Of a DNA stretch of 42,043 nt, positions 1 through 7,474 are shown piece after piece. The notes below the pieces were generated by a model that was not told the origin of the DNA, made no database searches, and saw nothing but the letters and a program-made list of their open reading frames with translations. Numbering within the stretch: position 1 is the first letter of the stretch; every line of letters starts with the position of its first letter. The position numbers and the translations under genes were made by a program. The DNA is taken from positions 1-42,043 of the forward strand of contig NZ_JANXRJ010000124.1 of the NCBI RefSeq assembly GCF_025353065.1. Direction: 5' to 3'. Source of the stretch: Lapillicoccus sp. (lineage in GTDB: Bacteria > Actinomycetota > Actinomycetes > Actinomycetales > Dermatophilaceae).

Positions 1-96
1 CTCCGGTCTTCCTCGATGATCGGCCACGCGGTCGCGGCATGTGCGCCGCAGGTGTCCCCACGAGCGTCCTCGCAGAACCTGTGGCCTGCGGGTTCG

Positions 97-169
97 TGGG
101 CCCCGTGGGACTCGAACCCACAACCTACGGATTAAAAGTCCGCAGCTCTAACCATTGAGCTAGAGGCCC
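97..169 (-). tRNA. tRNA-Lys (anticodon UUU)
   Basis: Read on the minus strand, the 73-nt sequence folds into a full cloverleaf. It has a 7-bp acceptor stem (GGGCCTC with GGGGCCC, one G-U pair), a D arm, an anticodon stem GCGGA/TCCGT around loop CTTTTAA giving anticodon TTT, a GTGGG/CCCAC T stem with loop TTCGAGT, and discriminator A. CCA is not encoded. It decodes AAA/AAG lysine codons. A TAGGCT -10-like hexamer lies 11 nt upstream of the 5' end (plus-strand 181-186). No convincing -35 was seen. Confidence 0.96.
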
Positions 170-441
170 TGTGCCGTGGAAGCCTACGGCAGGGGCGGCT
201 CACGGCCCGCCCGCCCGCCCGACAGGCACAAGCAGGCCGACGCGCTGACCCCACGCTCAGCGCGCCTTGCCGAGGGGCTCGTGCCTGTTGGCGCGGCGAC
301 AAGCGGCGACAACCCATGCGGCGGCATACCGCGGGGGGACCAAATGCCCTGTGCCGGGCCTCGTGGTTGGCAGGAACGTGGGGTCCGACGAGGTGGATGC
401 CGTGCCGGCACCACCCGCGTGACACCGAGGAGGTGTGCAGG

Positions 442-654
442 ATGGTCGCGTTCGCACAGCAGGATGGCGCCGGGGCATTCGTGGACTGGGGGGTGCTCCA
501 CGTCTCCGTGACCAACATCGCGATCGTCGGGGCCATGCTCCTCCTCTTCGTCCTCGCCCTCGTCCTCCCCTTCCCGGGTCACGGCCACGCTGCCGTCACC
601 CCCTTGCCCGTTCGCGTCGATCCCTCCCCCGACAGCCCGGACAAGGACGTCTGA
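442..654 (+). CDS. Small single-pass membrane protein of the cytochrome b6-like operon
   Basis: A 70-residue protein with one strong membrane helix (about residues 24-46) and a proline/aspartate-rich tail. The start was chosen because a GAGGAGG ribosome site lies about 8 nt before this ATG; longer in-frame starts have no such site. Its TGA overlaps the ATG of the cytochrome b gene (TGATG), so the two are probably translationally coupled. No family was recognised. Position and size suggest a small accessory subunit of the redox complex encoded by the next two genes, like the small subunits seen in bc/b6f complexes, but this is inference. Confidence 0.7.
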   Translation: MVAFAQQDGAGAFVDWGVLHVSVTNIAIVGAMLLLFVLALVLPFPGHGHAAVTPLPVRVDPSPDSPDKDV

Positions 655-1370
655 TGACCCCGCCGACCACCCCCGTGGCGGGGACGACCCAGCCGCCGGC
701 GACCGACGAGAAGCCGGCCTCGAGAACGCCGGGATCCGGCGACAGCTGGACGCGCTGGGTGCGGACGCGCATCGTCAACACCGTGCCGGAGGGCGAGGCG
801 CTGCCCGACCGGCAACCGGTCTATGTCTCCTCCTGGGTCTACATCTTCGGAGTCCTCACCCTGGCCGCGCTCGCCGTCGTCGTCGTGACGGGGTGCGTGC
901 TCGCCATCGGCGGGACCACCTGGTGGCACGTCGCCTCGCTCGGACACTTCGTCAACTCGCTGCACCTGTGGAGCGTCGAGCTGTTCTTCGCCTTCATGGT
1001 CATCCACCTCTGGGGCCAGTTCTGGATGGCGGCCTGGCGCGGCAACCGCACCCTGACGTGGATGACGGGTGTCGTCGCCTTCCTCGGCTCGATCGGGACC
1101 GCCTTCACGGGCTACCTCTCCCAGTCCAACTTCGACTCCCAGTGGATCAGCACCCAGGCCAAGGACGGGCTCAACTCCGTCGGGATCGGCGCCTTCTTCA
1201 ACGTCCTGGACCCCGGTCAGATGCTCCTCTGGCACGTCATCCTCCTGCCGATCGTCCTCGGCGTGATCGTCGTCCTCCACGTCGTCCTCGTGCGACGTCA
1301 CGGCGTCGTTCCACCCCTGGACCTCGTCGACCGCGTTCCTGACGATCTCGCCCGCAGCGAAGGGCGGTGA
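654..1370 (+). CDS. Cytochrome b6-like (N-terminal cytochrome b domain) diheme membrane protein
   Basis: A 238-residue protein with a polar N-terminus and four membrane helices, as in the N-terminal half of cytochrome b. Four histidines are placed as bis-heme ligands: His104/His118 (spacing 14) and His194/His209 (spacing 15). The 14/15 spacing is that of cytochrome b6 rather than mitochondrial-type cytochrome b (14/14). The protein ends after the fourth helix, so the quinol-site half must come from another gene, and the next gene looks like that half. It overlaps both neighbours by stop/start TGATG junctions. It probably passes electrons between quinone and an unknown partner. Gene assignment is confident; the physiological partner is unknown. 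Confidence 0.88.
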   Translation: MTPPTTPVAGTTQPPATDEKPASRTPGSGDSWTRWVRTRIVNTVPEGEALPDRQPVYVSSWVYIFGVLTLAALAVVVVTGCVLAIGGTTWWHVASLGHFVNSLHLWSVELFFAFMVIHLWGQFWMAAWRGNRTLTWMTGVVAFLGSIGTAFTGYLSQSNFDSQWISTQAKDGLNSVGIGAFFNVLDPGQMLLWHVILLPIVLGVIVVLHVVLVRRHGVVPPLDLVDRVPDDLARSEGR

Positions 1371-2356
1371 TGGGGATGACCGCCACCCTGTCCCGGACGA
1401 CCTCCCACGGGGGCGCCTCCCACGGGAGTGCGCAGACGCCCGACTCCCACGACTTCCCGACGCGGCCCTACGACCTCGTCAAGGAGTTCGTCATCGCCCT
1501 CGTCGTGGTCGCCCTGCTCACCATCGGTCTGGCGGCGGCCTTCTCCTCCCCGGACGAGAAGGCAGTGACGATGACCACGTGGGCCGCAGCGGCCCCGTCC
1601 GACGTCATTGCGACAGCCGCCGGCGAGCTCGCCGGGACCACGACGAGCGCGGGCTACGGACCGCCCTACAACTCGGCCGCCGACGGCCAGAAGCTCGGTC
1701 CGTTCTCGCTCCAGAAGTGGGCCGGCGTCCGGATCCCGGTCGACTCCGCGAACGACCTCGTGCTCGCGCCGTTGCGGATGGTCCCCGGTGATTCGGGGCT
1801 CACTGCGACCCTCGCCACCTGGGATGCCGCACCCGCCGACACGCAGACGGCGTGGGCGACGGCATACGTCACCGCGCTGGCGGCCGCCCCGGACGGCGAC
1901 CCCACCAAGGTGGCCAAGGGGACCTACGGGCCGGTGCCCCAGATCGCCAGCCGGTTCCTCTCCCTGGCCCAGTCGGGCGGGCTGGAGGGCGCGCTGACGC
2001 AGTCGGGCACGTTCTACGGCAGTGACGCGACGCGGTCGCTGCTCCTGCTCGCCGACGGCGCCTTCCTCGAGGACCAGGCCCGGGCGCGAAGCCTCGGCGG
2101 CGACCAGTGGGGAATGATGAACGAGACCGGGAACTACCCCGGGCAGCCCTGGATGTGGCTCTACACCTTCTGGTACCAGGTGCCCCCGTTCGCCACGTCC
2201 GACAACGCCGACGCGCAGGTCTGGGGCCTGATGATGCTCCTCACCCTGGCCCTGCTCCTCGCGCCGTTCATCCCCGGCGTTCGCTCGCTGCCTCGCCTCA
2301 TCCCCATCCACCGGCTGGTGTGGCGCGACTACTACCGCGACCACCCGCGCCAGTAG
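1370..2356 (+). CDS. Subunit IV-like protein of the b6-type complex with a large inserted extracytoplasmic domain
   Basis: A 328-residue protein with a membrane helix at about 33-55, roughly 200 residues of soluble sequence, then a hydrophobic segment at about 283-305 and a basic tail. The first helix resembles the helix that opens the C-terminal domain of cytochrome b. The WLYTFWYQVPPF stretch just before the last helix sits where PEWY (quinol site) occurs in subunit IV. I read it as a diverged subunit IV carrying an inserted domain that would lie outside the membrane. The ATG overlaps the upstream stop; a second ATG six bases on is possible. Annotation pipelines would probably call it hypothetical. 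The homology is an inference from motif order. Confidence 0.72.
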   Translation: MGMTATLSRTTSHGGASHGSAQTPDSHDFPTRPYDLVKEFVIALVVVALLTIGLAAAFSSPDEKAVTMTTWAAAAPSDVIATAAGELAGTTTSAGYGPPYNSAADGQKLGPFSLQKWAGVRIPVDSANDLVLAPLRMVPGDSGLTATLATWDAAPADTQTAWATAYVTALAAAPDGDPTKVAKGTYGPVPQIASRFLSLAQSGGLEGALTQSGTFYGSDATRSLLLLADGAFLEDQARARSLGGDQWGMMNETGNYPGQPWMWLYTFWYQVPPFATSDNADAQVWGLMMLLTLALLLAPFIPGVRSLPRLIPIHRLVWRDYYRDHPRQ

Positions 2357-2398
2357 GGCTGGCCCGGATCTGGCCGAGGTGGGCTCGGTCGACGATGC

Positions 2399-2421
2399 GC
2401 CGGCGGATCCGATCCGCCGGC
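2399..2421 (+). terminator. GC-rich perfect inverted repeat after the cytochrome operon
   Basis: An 11-bp perfect inverted repeat (GCCGGCGGATC / GATCCGCCGGC) with a one-base centre begins about 43 nt after the last stop codon of the cytochrome operon. As RNA it would form a hairpin of about 9 bp with a 5-nt loop. There is no T tract, which is common for actinobacterial terminators. It lies just upstream of the arsR promoter and could also be a protein-binding site. Confidence 0.55.
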
Positions 2422-2423
2422 AG

Positions 2424-2467
2424 TTGGCCAGCCTCAGCAAACGGTGATCTAATCAGCGTGTGCTGAT
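2424..2467 (+). promoter_or_regulatory. arsR promoter with overlapping ArsR operator
   Basis: A -35-like TTGGCC (2424-2429) and a -10-like TCTAAT (2448-2453) are separated by 18 nt. The predicted transcription start falls on or next to the GTG of arsR, so the mRNA would be leaderless. A perfect inverted repeat ATCAGC-GTGT-GCTGAT (2452-2467) covers the -10/start region, the usual position for an ArsR/SmtB operator. Binding there would block polymerase until arsenite releases the repressor. A further ATCA-N8-TGAT half-symmetry follows inside the coding start. Confidence 0.7.
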
Positions 2468-2780
2468 ATCAACGAACACTGATCTGACTGCGGTGGGTCC
2501 GGTTCTCGATGCTCTGGCCGATCCGATGCGTCGGCGCATCCTCACGGCCCTCGCCGCCGAGGAGCTCTGCACGACCCACCTGCAGACGATCCTGGCGGCG
2601 AAGCAGACGTTGGTCTCGCACCACCTGCGGATCCTGCGCGACGCCGGGCTCGTGCTGACCGCTCCCTGCGGCCGGTTCACCTACTACCGGCTCGCGCCCG
2701 GGGCGTTCGACGACCTCAGCGGCGTGCTCCACGACCTGGCTGGGGCCAGCCACCGGCCGGCTCCGCGGCGCGCGTGCTGA
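2460..2780 (+). CDS. arsR: ArsR/SmtB-family metalloregulator
   Basis: A 106-residue winged-helix repressor. The DALADPMRRRIL opening helix, an ELCTTHL segment, the recognition helix around TLVSHHLRILRDAGLV and the wing GRFTYYRL are typical of the family. Only one cysteine lies in the ELC segment, instead of the ELCVC pair of the E. coli type. Other cysteines are in the wing (APCGR) and at the very C-terminus, so the arsenite site is probably built as in other actinobacterial ArsR proteins (inference). GTG was chosen because it coincides with the predicted transcription start and operator. It leads the arsR-acr3-arsC operon and should repress it in the absence of As(III). Confidence 0.9.
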   Translation: MLISTNTDLTAVGPVLDALADPMRRRILTALAAEELCTTHLQTILAAKQTLVSHHLRILRDAGLVLTAPCGRFTYYRLAPGAFDDLSGVLHDLAGASHRPAPRRAC

Positions 2781-2793
2781 CGGGGGTGCGGTC

Positions 2794-3918
2794 ATGACCC
2801 ATGCGACCACCTCCACCGTGGCCGGCACCCCTGTCCTCGGGCGCCTGTCGACCCTCGATCGCTTCCTCCCGGTCTGGATCATCGCCGCCATGGCGGTCGG
2901 CCTTCTCCTCGGTCGAGCCGTGCCTGGGCTCAATGAGGCGCTGCAGGCGATCTCGGTCGGGTCGGTCTCCCTGCCCATCGCGATCGGGCTGCTGCTGATG
3001 ATGTATCCCGTGCTGGCCAAGGTCCGTTACACCGAGATCGGCACGGTGACCGGGGACCGATGGCTCCTCGTCTCGTCGTTGGTGCTGAACTGGCTGGTGG
3101 GGCCTGCGGTGATGTTCGCGCTGGCGTGGATCTTCCTCGCCGACTCACCGGCATACCGGACCGGGCTGATCATCGTCGGTCTCGCCCGATGTATCGCCAT
3201 GGTGCTGATCTGGAACGACCTGTCGTGCGGCGACCGCGAGGCGGGCGCCGTCCTCGTGGCGATCAACTCCGTCTTCCAGATCTGGGCCTTCGCCGTCCTC
3301 GGCTGGTTCTACCTCGAGGTGCTCCCCGGCTGGCTCGGGCTGACCTCGCAGCACCTGGCCGTCTCGACGTGGGACATCGCGAAGTCGGTCCTCGTCTTCC
3401 TCGGAATCCCCTTGGTAGCAGGGTTCCTCACCCGAACCGTCGGCGAGCGTACCAAGGGTCGCGAGTGGTACGAGGGAAAGTTCCTGCCCAGGATCTCGCC
3501 GGTCGCCCTCTACGGCCTGTTGTTCACGATCGTCATCCTCTTCGCCCTGCAGGGTCGGACGATCACCTCTCGGCCGCTCGACGTGGCCCGGATCGCGCTG
3601 CCGCTGCTGACGTACTTCGCCCTCATGTGGGGTGGGTCGTTCTGGCTCGGCCGTTCGCTGGGACTCGGCTACCCGAGGACGGCGACCCTGGCTTTCACCG
3701 CGGCGGGCAACAACTTCGAGCTCGCCATCGCTGTCGCCATCGGCGTCTTCGGGGTCACGTCGGGACAGGCGCTCGCCGGGGTCGTCGGTCCGCTGATCGA
3801 GGTGCCGGTCCTCGTGGGCCTGGTCTACGTCTCGCTGTGGGCGCGGCGCTTCTTCGCCGACGACCCGATCGGCAGCCCTGCGGACAGCGTGACGTCGGAG
3901 AGAGAACGAGATGTCTGA
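2794..3918 (+). CDS. acr3: ACR3-family arsenite efflux permease
   Basis: A 374-residue polytopic membrane protein with about ten helices. It carries the ACR3 hallmarks LARCIAMVLIWNDLSCGD (the conserved cysteine helix) and AGNNFELAIAVAIGVFG (the conserved acidic helix). It exports As(OH)3 across the cytoplasmic membrane using the proton motive force. It starts 13 nt after arsR and its end overlaps arsC by 8 bp, so all three genes are one transcript. Length is normal for the family. Some databases name members of this family arsB, but the sequence is ACR3 type, not the 12-helix ArsB type. Confidence 0.95.
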   Translation: MTHATTSTVAGTPVLGRLSTLDRFLPVWIIAAMAVGLLLGRAVPGLNEALQAISVGSVSLPIAIGLLLMMYPVLAKVRYTEIGTVTGDRWLLVSSLVLNWLVGPAVMFALAWIFLADSPAYRTGLIIVGLARCIAMVLIWNDLSCGDREAGAVLVAINSVFQIWAFAVLGWFYLEVLPGWLGLTSQHLAVSTWDIAKSVLVFLGIPLVAGFLTRTVGERTKGREWYEGKFLPRISPVALYGLLFTIVILFALQGRTITSRPLDVARIALPLLTYFALMWGGSFWLGRSLGLGYPRTATLAFTAAGNNFELAIAVAIGVFGVTSGQALAGVVGPLIEVPVLVGLVYVSLWARRFFADDPIGSPADSVTSERERDV

Positions 3919-4324
3919 CCGGCCGAGCGTCCTGTTCGTGTGCGTGAAGAACGGTGGCAAGTCGCAGCTCGCGGCCGCGCTGATGCGCGACATCGCCGGC
4001 TCGCGCGTCGAGGTGCACTCTGCCGGGACGCATCCCGGCGCGACGATCAACGCGGAGTCCGCAGCCTCGCTGGCGGAGATCGGCATCAGCGTGGTGGGTG
4101 AGTTTCCGAAGCCGATCGACCCCGACGTCCTCGGAGCCGTCGACCTCGTCGTGGTCCTGGGGAGGGAGGCCGTGCTCGACCACCTCCCGGGTATGCGGGT
4201 CGTCACCTGGGAGACCGACGAGCCCTCCATGCGGGGCATCGACGGCATGGAGAGGATGCGGCTGGTGCGCGACGACATCGCCGGGCGGGTGCGCACGCTG
4301 GCGGAGGAGCTCACCCAGGCGTGA
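3911..4324 (+). CDS. arsC: Arsenate reductase / arsenate-mycothiol transferase (LMW phosphatase fold)
   Basis: A 137-residue protein with the N-terminal phosphate-loop-like motif CVKNGGKSQLAAAL (nucleophile Cys11) found in actinobacterial ArsC proteins that join arsenate to mycothiol. It also has the downstream WETDEPS segment holding the acidic residues of the low-molecular-weight phosphatase fold. It converts As(V) to a mycothiol adduct that is then reduced to As(III) for export by the ACR3 pump. The window also encodes mycothiol synthase, which fits this cofactor. The start overlaps the acr3 end and is preceded by a GAGAGAACGAG purine stretch. Confidence 0.92.
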   Translation: MSDRPSVLFVCVKNGGKSQLAAALMRDIAGSRVEVHSAGTHPGATINAESAASLAEIGISVVGEFPKPIDPDVLGAVDLVVVLGREAVLDHLPGMRVVTWETDEPSMRGIDGMERMRLVRDDIAGRVRTLAEELTQA

Positions 4325-4350
4325 CGCACGGTGGCGGTGGCCGGTCGTTT

Positions 4351-4370
4351 CGGTCCCTGCTCATGGACCG
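4351..4370 (+). terminator. Hairpin downstream of the ars operon
   Basis: CGGTCC and GGACCG form a 6-bp stem around an 8-nt loop, starting 26 nt after the arsC stop. There is no T tract. It is plausible as a weak terminator between the ars operon and the next operon. About 25 nt further on, a TACGGT hexamer (4392-4397) could be the -10 of the next operon. Confidence 0.4.
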
Positions 4371-4458
4371 GTCACAGCGGACACCAAGAAATACGGTGGA
4401 TCCTTCAACTCATCACAGGGACGTCCGGAAACCCGGCGCCCACGGCCTGAGGAGCGGG

Positions 4459-5901
4459 ATGACCACCACGACGGGCGAGACCGACCCGAGCGAGTGGCTC
4501 ACGGTCGCCCCGAGGTCGGCGATGTCCCCCCGGGTCCGTGCCGCTCATCCCGCCGTACCGCGCTGGTGGCGGGACGTCGTCGGGTGCGCGACCTGGGCGA
4601 GCATGTTGGTCGTCGTCGCCCTCTGGGTGGCGGGTGGCGGCCTCGAGGCGCTGACCGGTCTCGGCGCCGGGCTCACGAGCCTCGGCCGGCTGACCGGTCT
4701 GGTCGCATCGGACCTGCTGCTCATCCAGGTGCTGCTCATGGCGCGCTTGCCGGTCGTCGAACGTGTCTACGGCCAGGACGAACTGGCCCGTCGGCACCGG
4801 TTGGTGGGCTTCAGCTCCTTCAACCTCATGGTGGCTCACGTCGTCCTGATCACCCTCGGCTACGCCCTCGTGGCCAACGCCAACCTGCTCGTCGAGGCCT
4901 GGGACCTGGTCGTCAACTACCCGGGCATGCTCATCGCGCTGGCTGGCACGCTGCTGCTCGTGCTGGTCACGGTGACCAGCATCCGCAAGGCGCGTCGCAA
5001 GCTGCGCTACGAGTCCTGGCACCTGCTTCACCTCTACGCCTACCTCGGGGTGGGTCTCGCTCTGCCACACCAGCTCTGGACGGGGCAGGAGTTCCTCACC
5101 TCGTCCCTCGCGACCGTCTACTGGTGGTCGCTCTGGATCGCCGCGGCCTCCGCGGTCCTGGTCTGGCGCGTGGGTATGCCGCTCTACCGGACGTTCGTCC
5201 ACCGGCTGCGGGTCGTCGCCGTGGTGCACGAGAGCGCCGACGTGGTCTCGGTCGTCATGCACGGACGACACCTGGACCGCCTGCCCGTCGCCGCAGGGCA
5301 GTTCTTCACCTGGCGGTTCCTCGACGGGCCGGGATGGACACGAGGACACCCCTACTCGCTCTCGGCGGCGCCGACGAGCGACACCCTGCGGATCACCGTG
5401 AAGGACCTCGGTGACGGCAGCGGGTTCCTCCCGCGGCTGCGTCCCGGGACCCGCGTCGCGGTCGAAGGCCCCTACGGCCGCCTCCACGAAGGCGTGCGCA
5501 CGCGTCGCAAGGTGCTGCTGATGGCCGGCGGTATCGGCGTCACACCGCTGCGGGGCCTGCTCGAGTCGCTGCCGCAGTCGCCGGGGGACGTGACCCTCGT
5601 CTACCGGGCCCGCAGCACCGGCGACCTCGTGCTCCGCGAGGAGATCGAGTCCCTCGCCGCCGCGCGTGGGGCGCGGGTGCTCTACGTCCTCGGGCCGCGC
5701 CTCCAGGGCCGCGACTCCTGGCTGCCCCAGAGCGCCGGTCACGTCACGGATGCGCAGGCCCTGCGCCAGATCGTCCCCGACGTCGCCGCGCACGACGTCT
5801 ACCTCTGCGGCGCCGACCCCTGGATGGAGGCGGTCCGGCGGGCAGCCCTCGAGGCCGGCGTCCCCGTCGACGCCATCCACCAGGAGCGGTTCACGTGGTA
5901 G
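4459..5901 (+). CDS. Ferric-reductase-like membrane flavohemoprotein with FAD/NAD(P) domains
   Basis: A 480-residue protein. An N-terminal block of about six membrane helices (residues about 35-250) carries paired histidines (ARRHRL...VAHVV; SWHLLHLYAY) expected to bind heme. It is followed by a ferredoxin-reductase-type FAD domain (HPYSLSAAP, GPYGRLH) and an NAD(P) domain (MAGGIGVTPLRGLL; C-terminal VYLCGADPWM). It should move electrons from cytoplasmic NAD(P)H via FAD and heme to the outside. The start was chosen at the ATG behind GAGGAG; the reading frame is open further upstream without a ribosome site. The following FMN-binding protein and ApbE suggest its acceptor is a covalently flavinylated exported domain. 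Confidence 0.9.
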   Translation: MTTTTGETDPSEWLTVAPRSAMSPRVRAAHPAVPRWWRDVVGCATWASMLVVVALWVAGGGLEALTGLGAGLTSLGRLTGLVASDLLLIQVLLMARLPVVERVYGQDELARRHRLVGFSSFNLMVAHVVLITLGYALVANANLLVEAWDLVVNYPGMLIALAGTLLLVLVTVTSIRKARRKLRYESWHLLHLYAYLGVGLALPHQLWTGQEFLTSSLATVYWWSLWIAAASAVLVWRVGMPLYRTFVHRLRVVAVVHESADVVSVVMHGRHLDRLPVAAGQFFTWRFLDGPGWTRGHPYSLSAAPTSDTLRITVKDLGDGSGFLPRLRPGTRVAVEGPYGRLHEGVRTRRKVLLMAGGIGVTPLRGLLESLPQSPGDVTLVYRARSTGDLVLREEIESLAAARGARVLYVLGPRLQGRDSWLPQSAGHVTDAQALRQIVPDVAAHDVYLCGADPWMEAVRRAALEAGVPVDAIHQERFTW

Positions 5902-5948
5902 CCCCAGACCGTCCCCTGTCCGTCCAGTTCCGTTAGGAGGCAACAGTC

Positions 5949-6518
5949 ATGCGCCGGATCATCGTCGCCGTCATGGGCACCCTCAGCGGGCTCATCCTGC
6001 TCTTCAGCTACCACACCAGCACCAACGCCACCTCGACGATCGCGCTGGGCTCTCCGAAGCCGATCGGCACCCCCAAGGCGTCGACGAAGGCGGCGACCCC
6101 CTCATCCACGACCACCACGACGGGCCCGTCGTCGTCACAGACGTCGACCGCCGCTGCGACCACTGCGGCTCCGAATGACGCGGCTCCGAATGCCGCGACC
6201 CCGACGACGGCAGCCCCCTCGACCACGGCTCAGGCAGCCGTGTCCGGGACGTTCACCGGCGCCACGGCCTCGACCCGGTGGGGTGACGTGCAGGTGCAGA
6301 TCACCGTCAGCGGGGGCAAGATCACGCAGGCCCAGGCCGTGCAGTACCCCCAGGGCAACGGCCGGGACCAGGAGATCAACGCCTATGCGCTGCCCGTCCT
6401 CGCGCAGGAGGTGACGACCGCACAGAGCGCGCAGATCGACGCCGTGTCGGGTGCCACAGTCACGAGCGACGGGTACATCCAGTCCCTCCAGTCCGCCCTC
6501 GACCAGGCCCACCTGTGA
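5949..6518 (+). CDS. Exported FMN-binding domain protein (covalent flavinylation substrate)
   Basis: A 189-residue protein. An N-terminal signal/anchor (residues 2-20) is followed by about 75 residues of Ala/Thr/Ser/Pro linker, then one FMN_bind domain (residues about 98-189). The domain contains DAVSGATVTSDGY, whose SGAT-V-T threonine is the site ApbE modifies with FMN through a phosphoester bond. A perfect AGGAGG lies 8 nt before the ATG. It is probably tethered outside the membrane, carrying electrons from the upstream ferric-reductase-like protein. Its stop overlaps the apbE start (GTGA). Confidence 0.92.
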   Translation: MRRIIVAVMGTLSGLILLFSYHTSTNATSTIALGSPKPIGTPKASTKAATPSSTTTTTGPSSSQTSTAAATTAAPNDAAPNAATPTTAAPSTTAQAAVSGTFTGATASTRWGDVQVQITVSGGKITQAQAVQYPQGNGRDQEINAYALPVLAQEVTTAQSAQIDAVSGATVTSDGYIQSLQSALDQAHL

Positions 6519-7396
6519 CGGTTCCGGCGGCCGACCTCTCGGCGGCGCAACCGGCACACCGCGGCGATCTGCGGAGTCCCACGAGCCTGCCCCGGTATGC
6601 CGGTGCGCCGGGGTCGCTGGTCGCGTCCGACGACCTGCCACGCCGGGCATTCGTCGAACAGATCATGGGACTGCCGATCAGCCTGCACCTCCGTGGTCCG
6701 GAGGCAACCGGAAGCGCCGTTGAGCATGCGGTCCGAACAGCGTTCTCGCGATTGCGTTCTGACGACGCCGAGTTCAGCACCTATCGCAACGACAGTGCGG
6801 TCAGCCGGATCCAGCGGGGCGAGCTGGCCGTCGCGGATGCGAGTCCGCGGCTGCGTCAGGTCGTGGCTCTGTGCGAGGACGCCTCAGCCCGGACGGACGG
6901 CGCCTTCTCCGCCTGGCTGCCGGCGGAGGGCGTGATCCGGTTCGACCCCAGCGGCCTCGTCAAGGGCTGGGCGGTGGAGGAGGCGTTCGAGAGCCTCGTC
7001 CGCGACCTGGCCGAGCTGGACCGGTACGACGCGCTGCTCTCGGCCGGCGGCGACGTCGTCGTGTCGTGCTCCCGCACCGACACACCGGACTGGACGATCG
7101 CCGTCGAGGACCCCACCGACCGCGGCCGACTGCTGACCTCGGTCCCGCTCCGGGCCGGGGCCGTGGCGACCTCCGGGACCGCGGCCCGCGGGGCCCACGT
7201 CCTCGATCCGAGCAGTGGTCACCCCGCGACCGGGCTGCTCTCCGCCACCGTCATCGGGCCCAGCCTGACCTGGGCCGACGTCTACGCGACCGCGCTGCTG
7301 GCACGCGGCGGCGACGCCCCGTGGTTCGATGCGCTGCGCGCCGACCACCTCGCGCTGCTCGTGCGGCCGGACGGGACAACGGTCCGGCTGCCCTGA
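6515..7396 (+). CDS. apbE: ApbE-type FAD:protein FMN transferase
   Basis: A 293-residue ApbE-family protein with the family's landmarks. These are MGLPISLHL near residue 51, LRSDDAEFSTYRNDSAVSRIQ, a central SGLVKGWAVE and SAGGDVV, then HVLDPSSGHPATG and ADVYATALLARG, which provides the Mg-binding acidic residue. It uses FAD to attach FMN to Thr/Ser in FMN_bind domains, here most likely that of the gene it overlaps. The first 45 residues are not a clear lipoprotein or Sec signal, so modification may happen in the cytoplasm, or the start may be misjudged. The GTG start is supported by the 4-base overlap. Confidence 0.92.
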   Translation: MTVPAADLSAAQPAHRGDLRSPTSLPRYAGAPGSLVASDDLPRRAFVEQIMGLPISLHLRGPEATGSAVEHAVRTAFSRLRSDDAEFSTYRNDSAVSRIQRGELAVADASPRLRQVVALCEDASARTDGAFSAWLPAEGVIRFDPSGLVKGWAVEEAFESLVRDLAELDRYDALLSAGGDVVVSCSRTDTPDWTIAVEDPTDRGRLLTSVPLRAGAVATSGTAARGAHVLDPSSGHPATGLLSATVIGPSLTWADVYATALLARGGDAPWFDALRADHLALLVRPDGTTVRLP

Positions 7397-7425
7397 GCGA
7401 CAAGCTGATTCGCCGTGCCGTCAGA

Positions 7426-7474
7426 CCGGCGGCCACCGGGACGAGCGCCAGACGGCAACGATGATGGCCGCCGG
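7426..7474. terminator. Bidirectional inverted repeat between convergent genes
   Basis: A perfect 10-bp inverted repeat, CCGGCGGCCA (7426-7435) and TGGCCGCCGG (7465-7474), with a 29-nt loop fills the gap between apbE and the convergent hydrolase gene. It is symmetric, so it could end transcripts from both sides. No T tract was seen. Confidence 0.5.
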
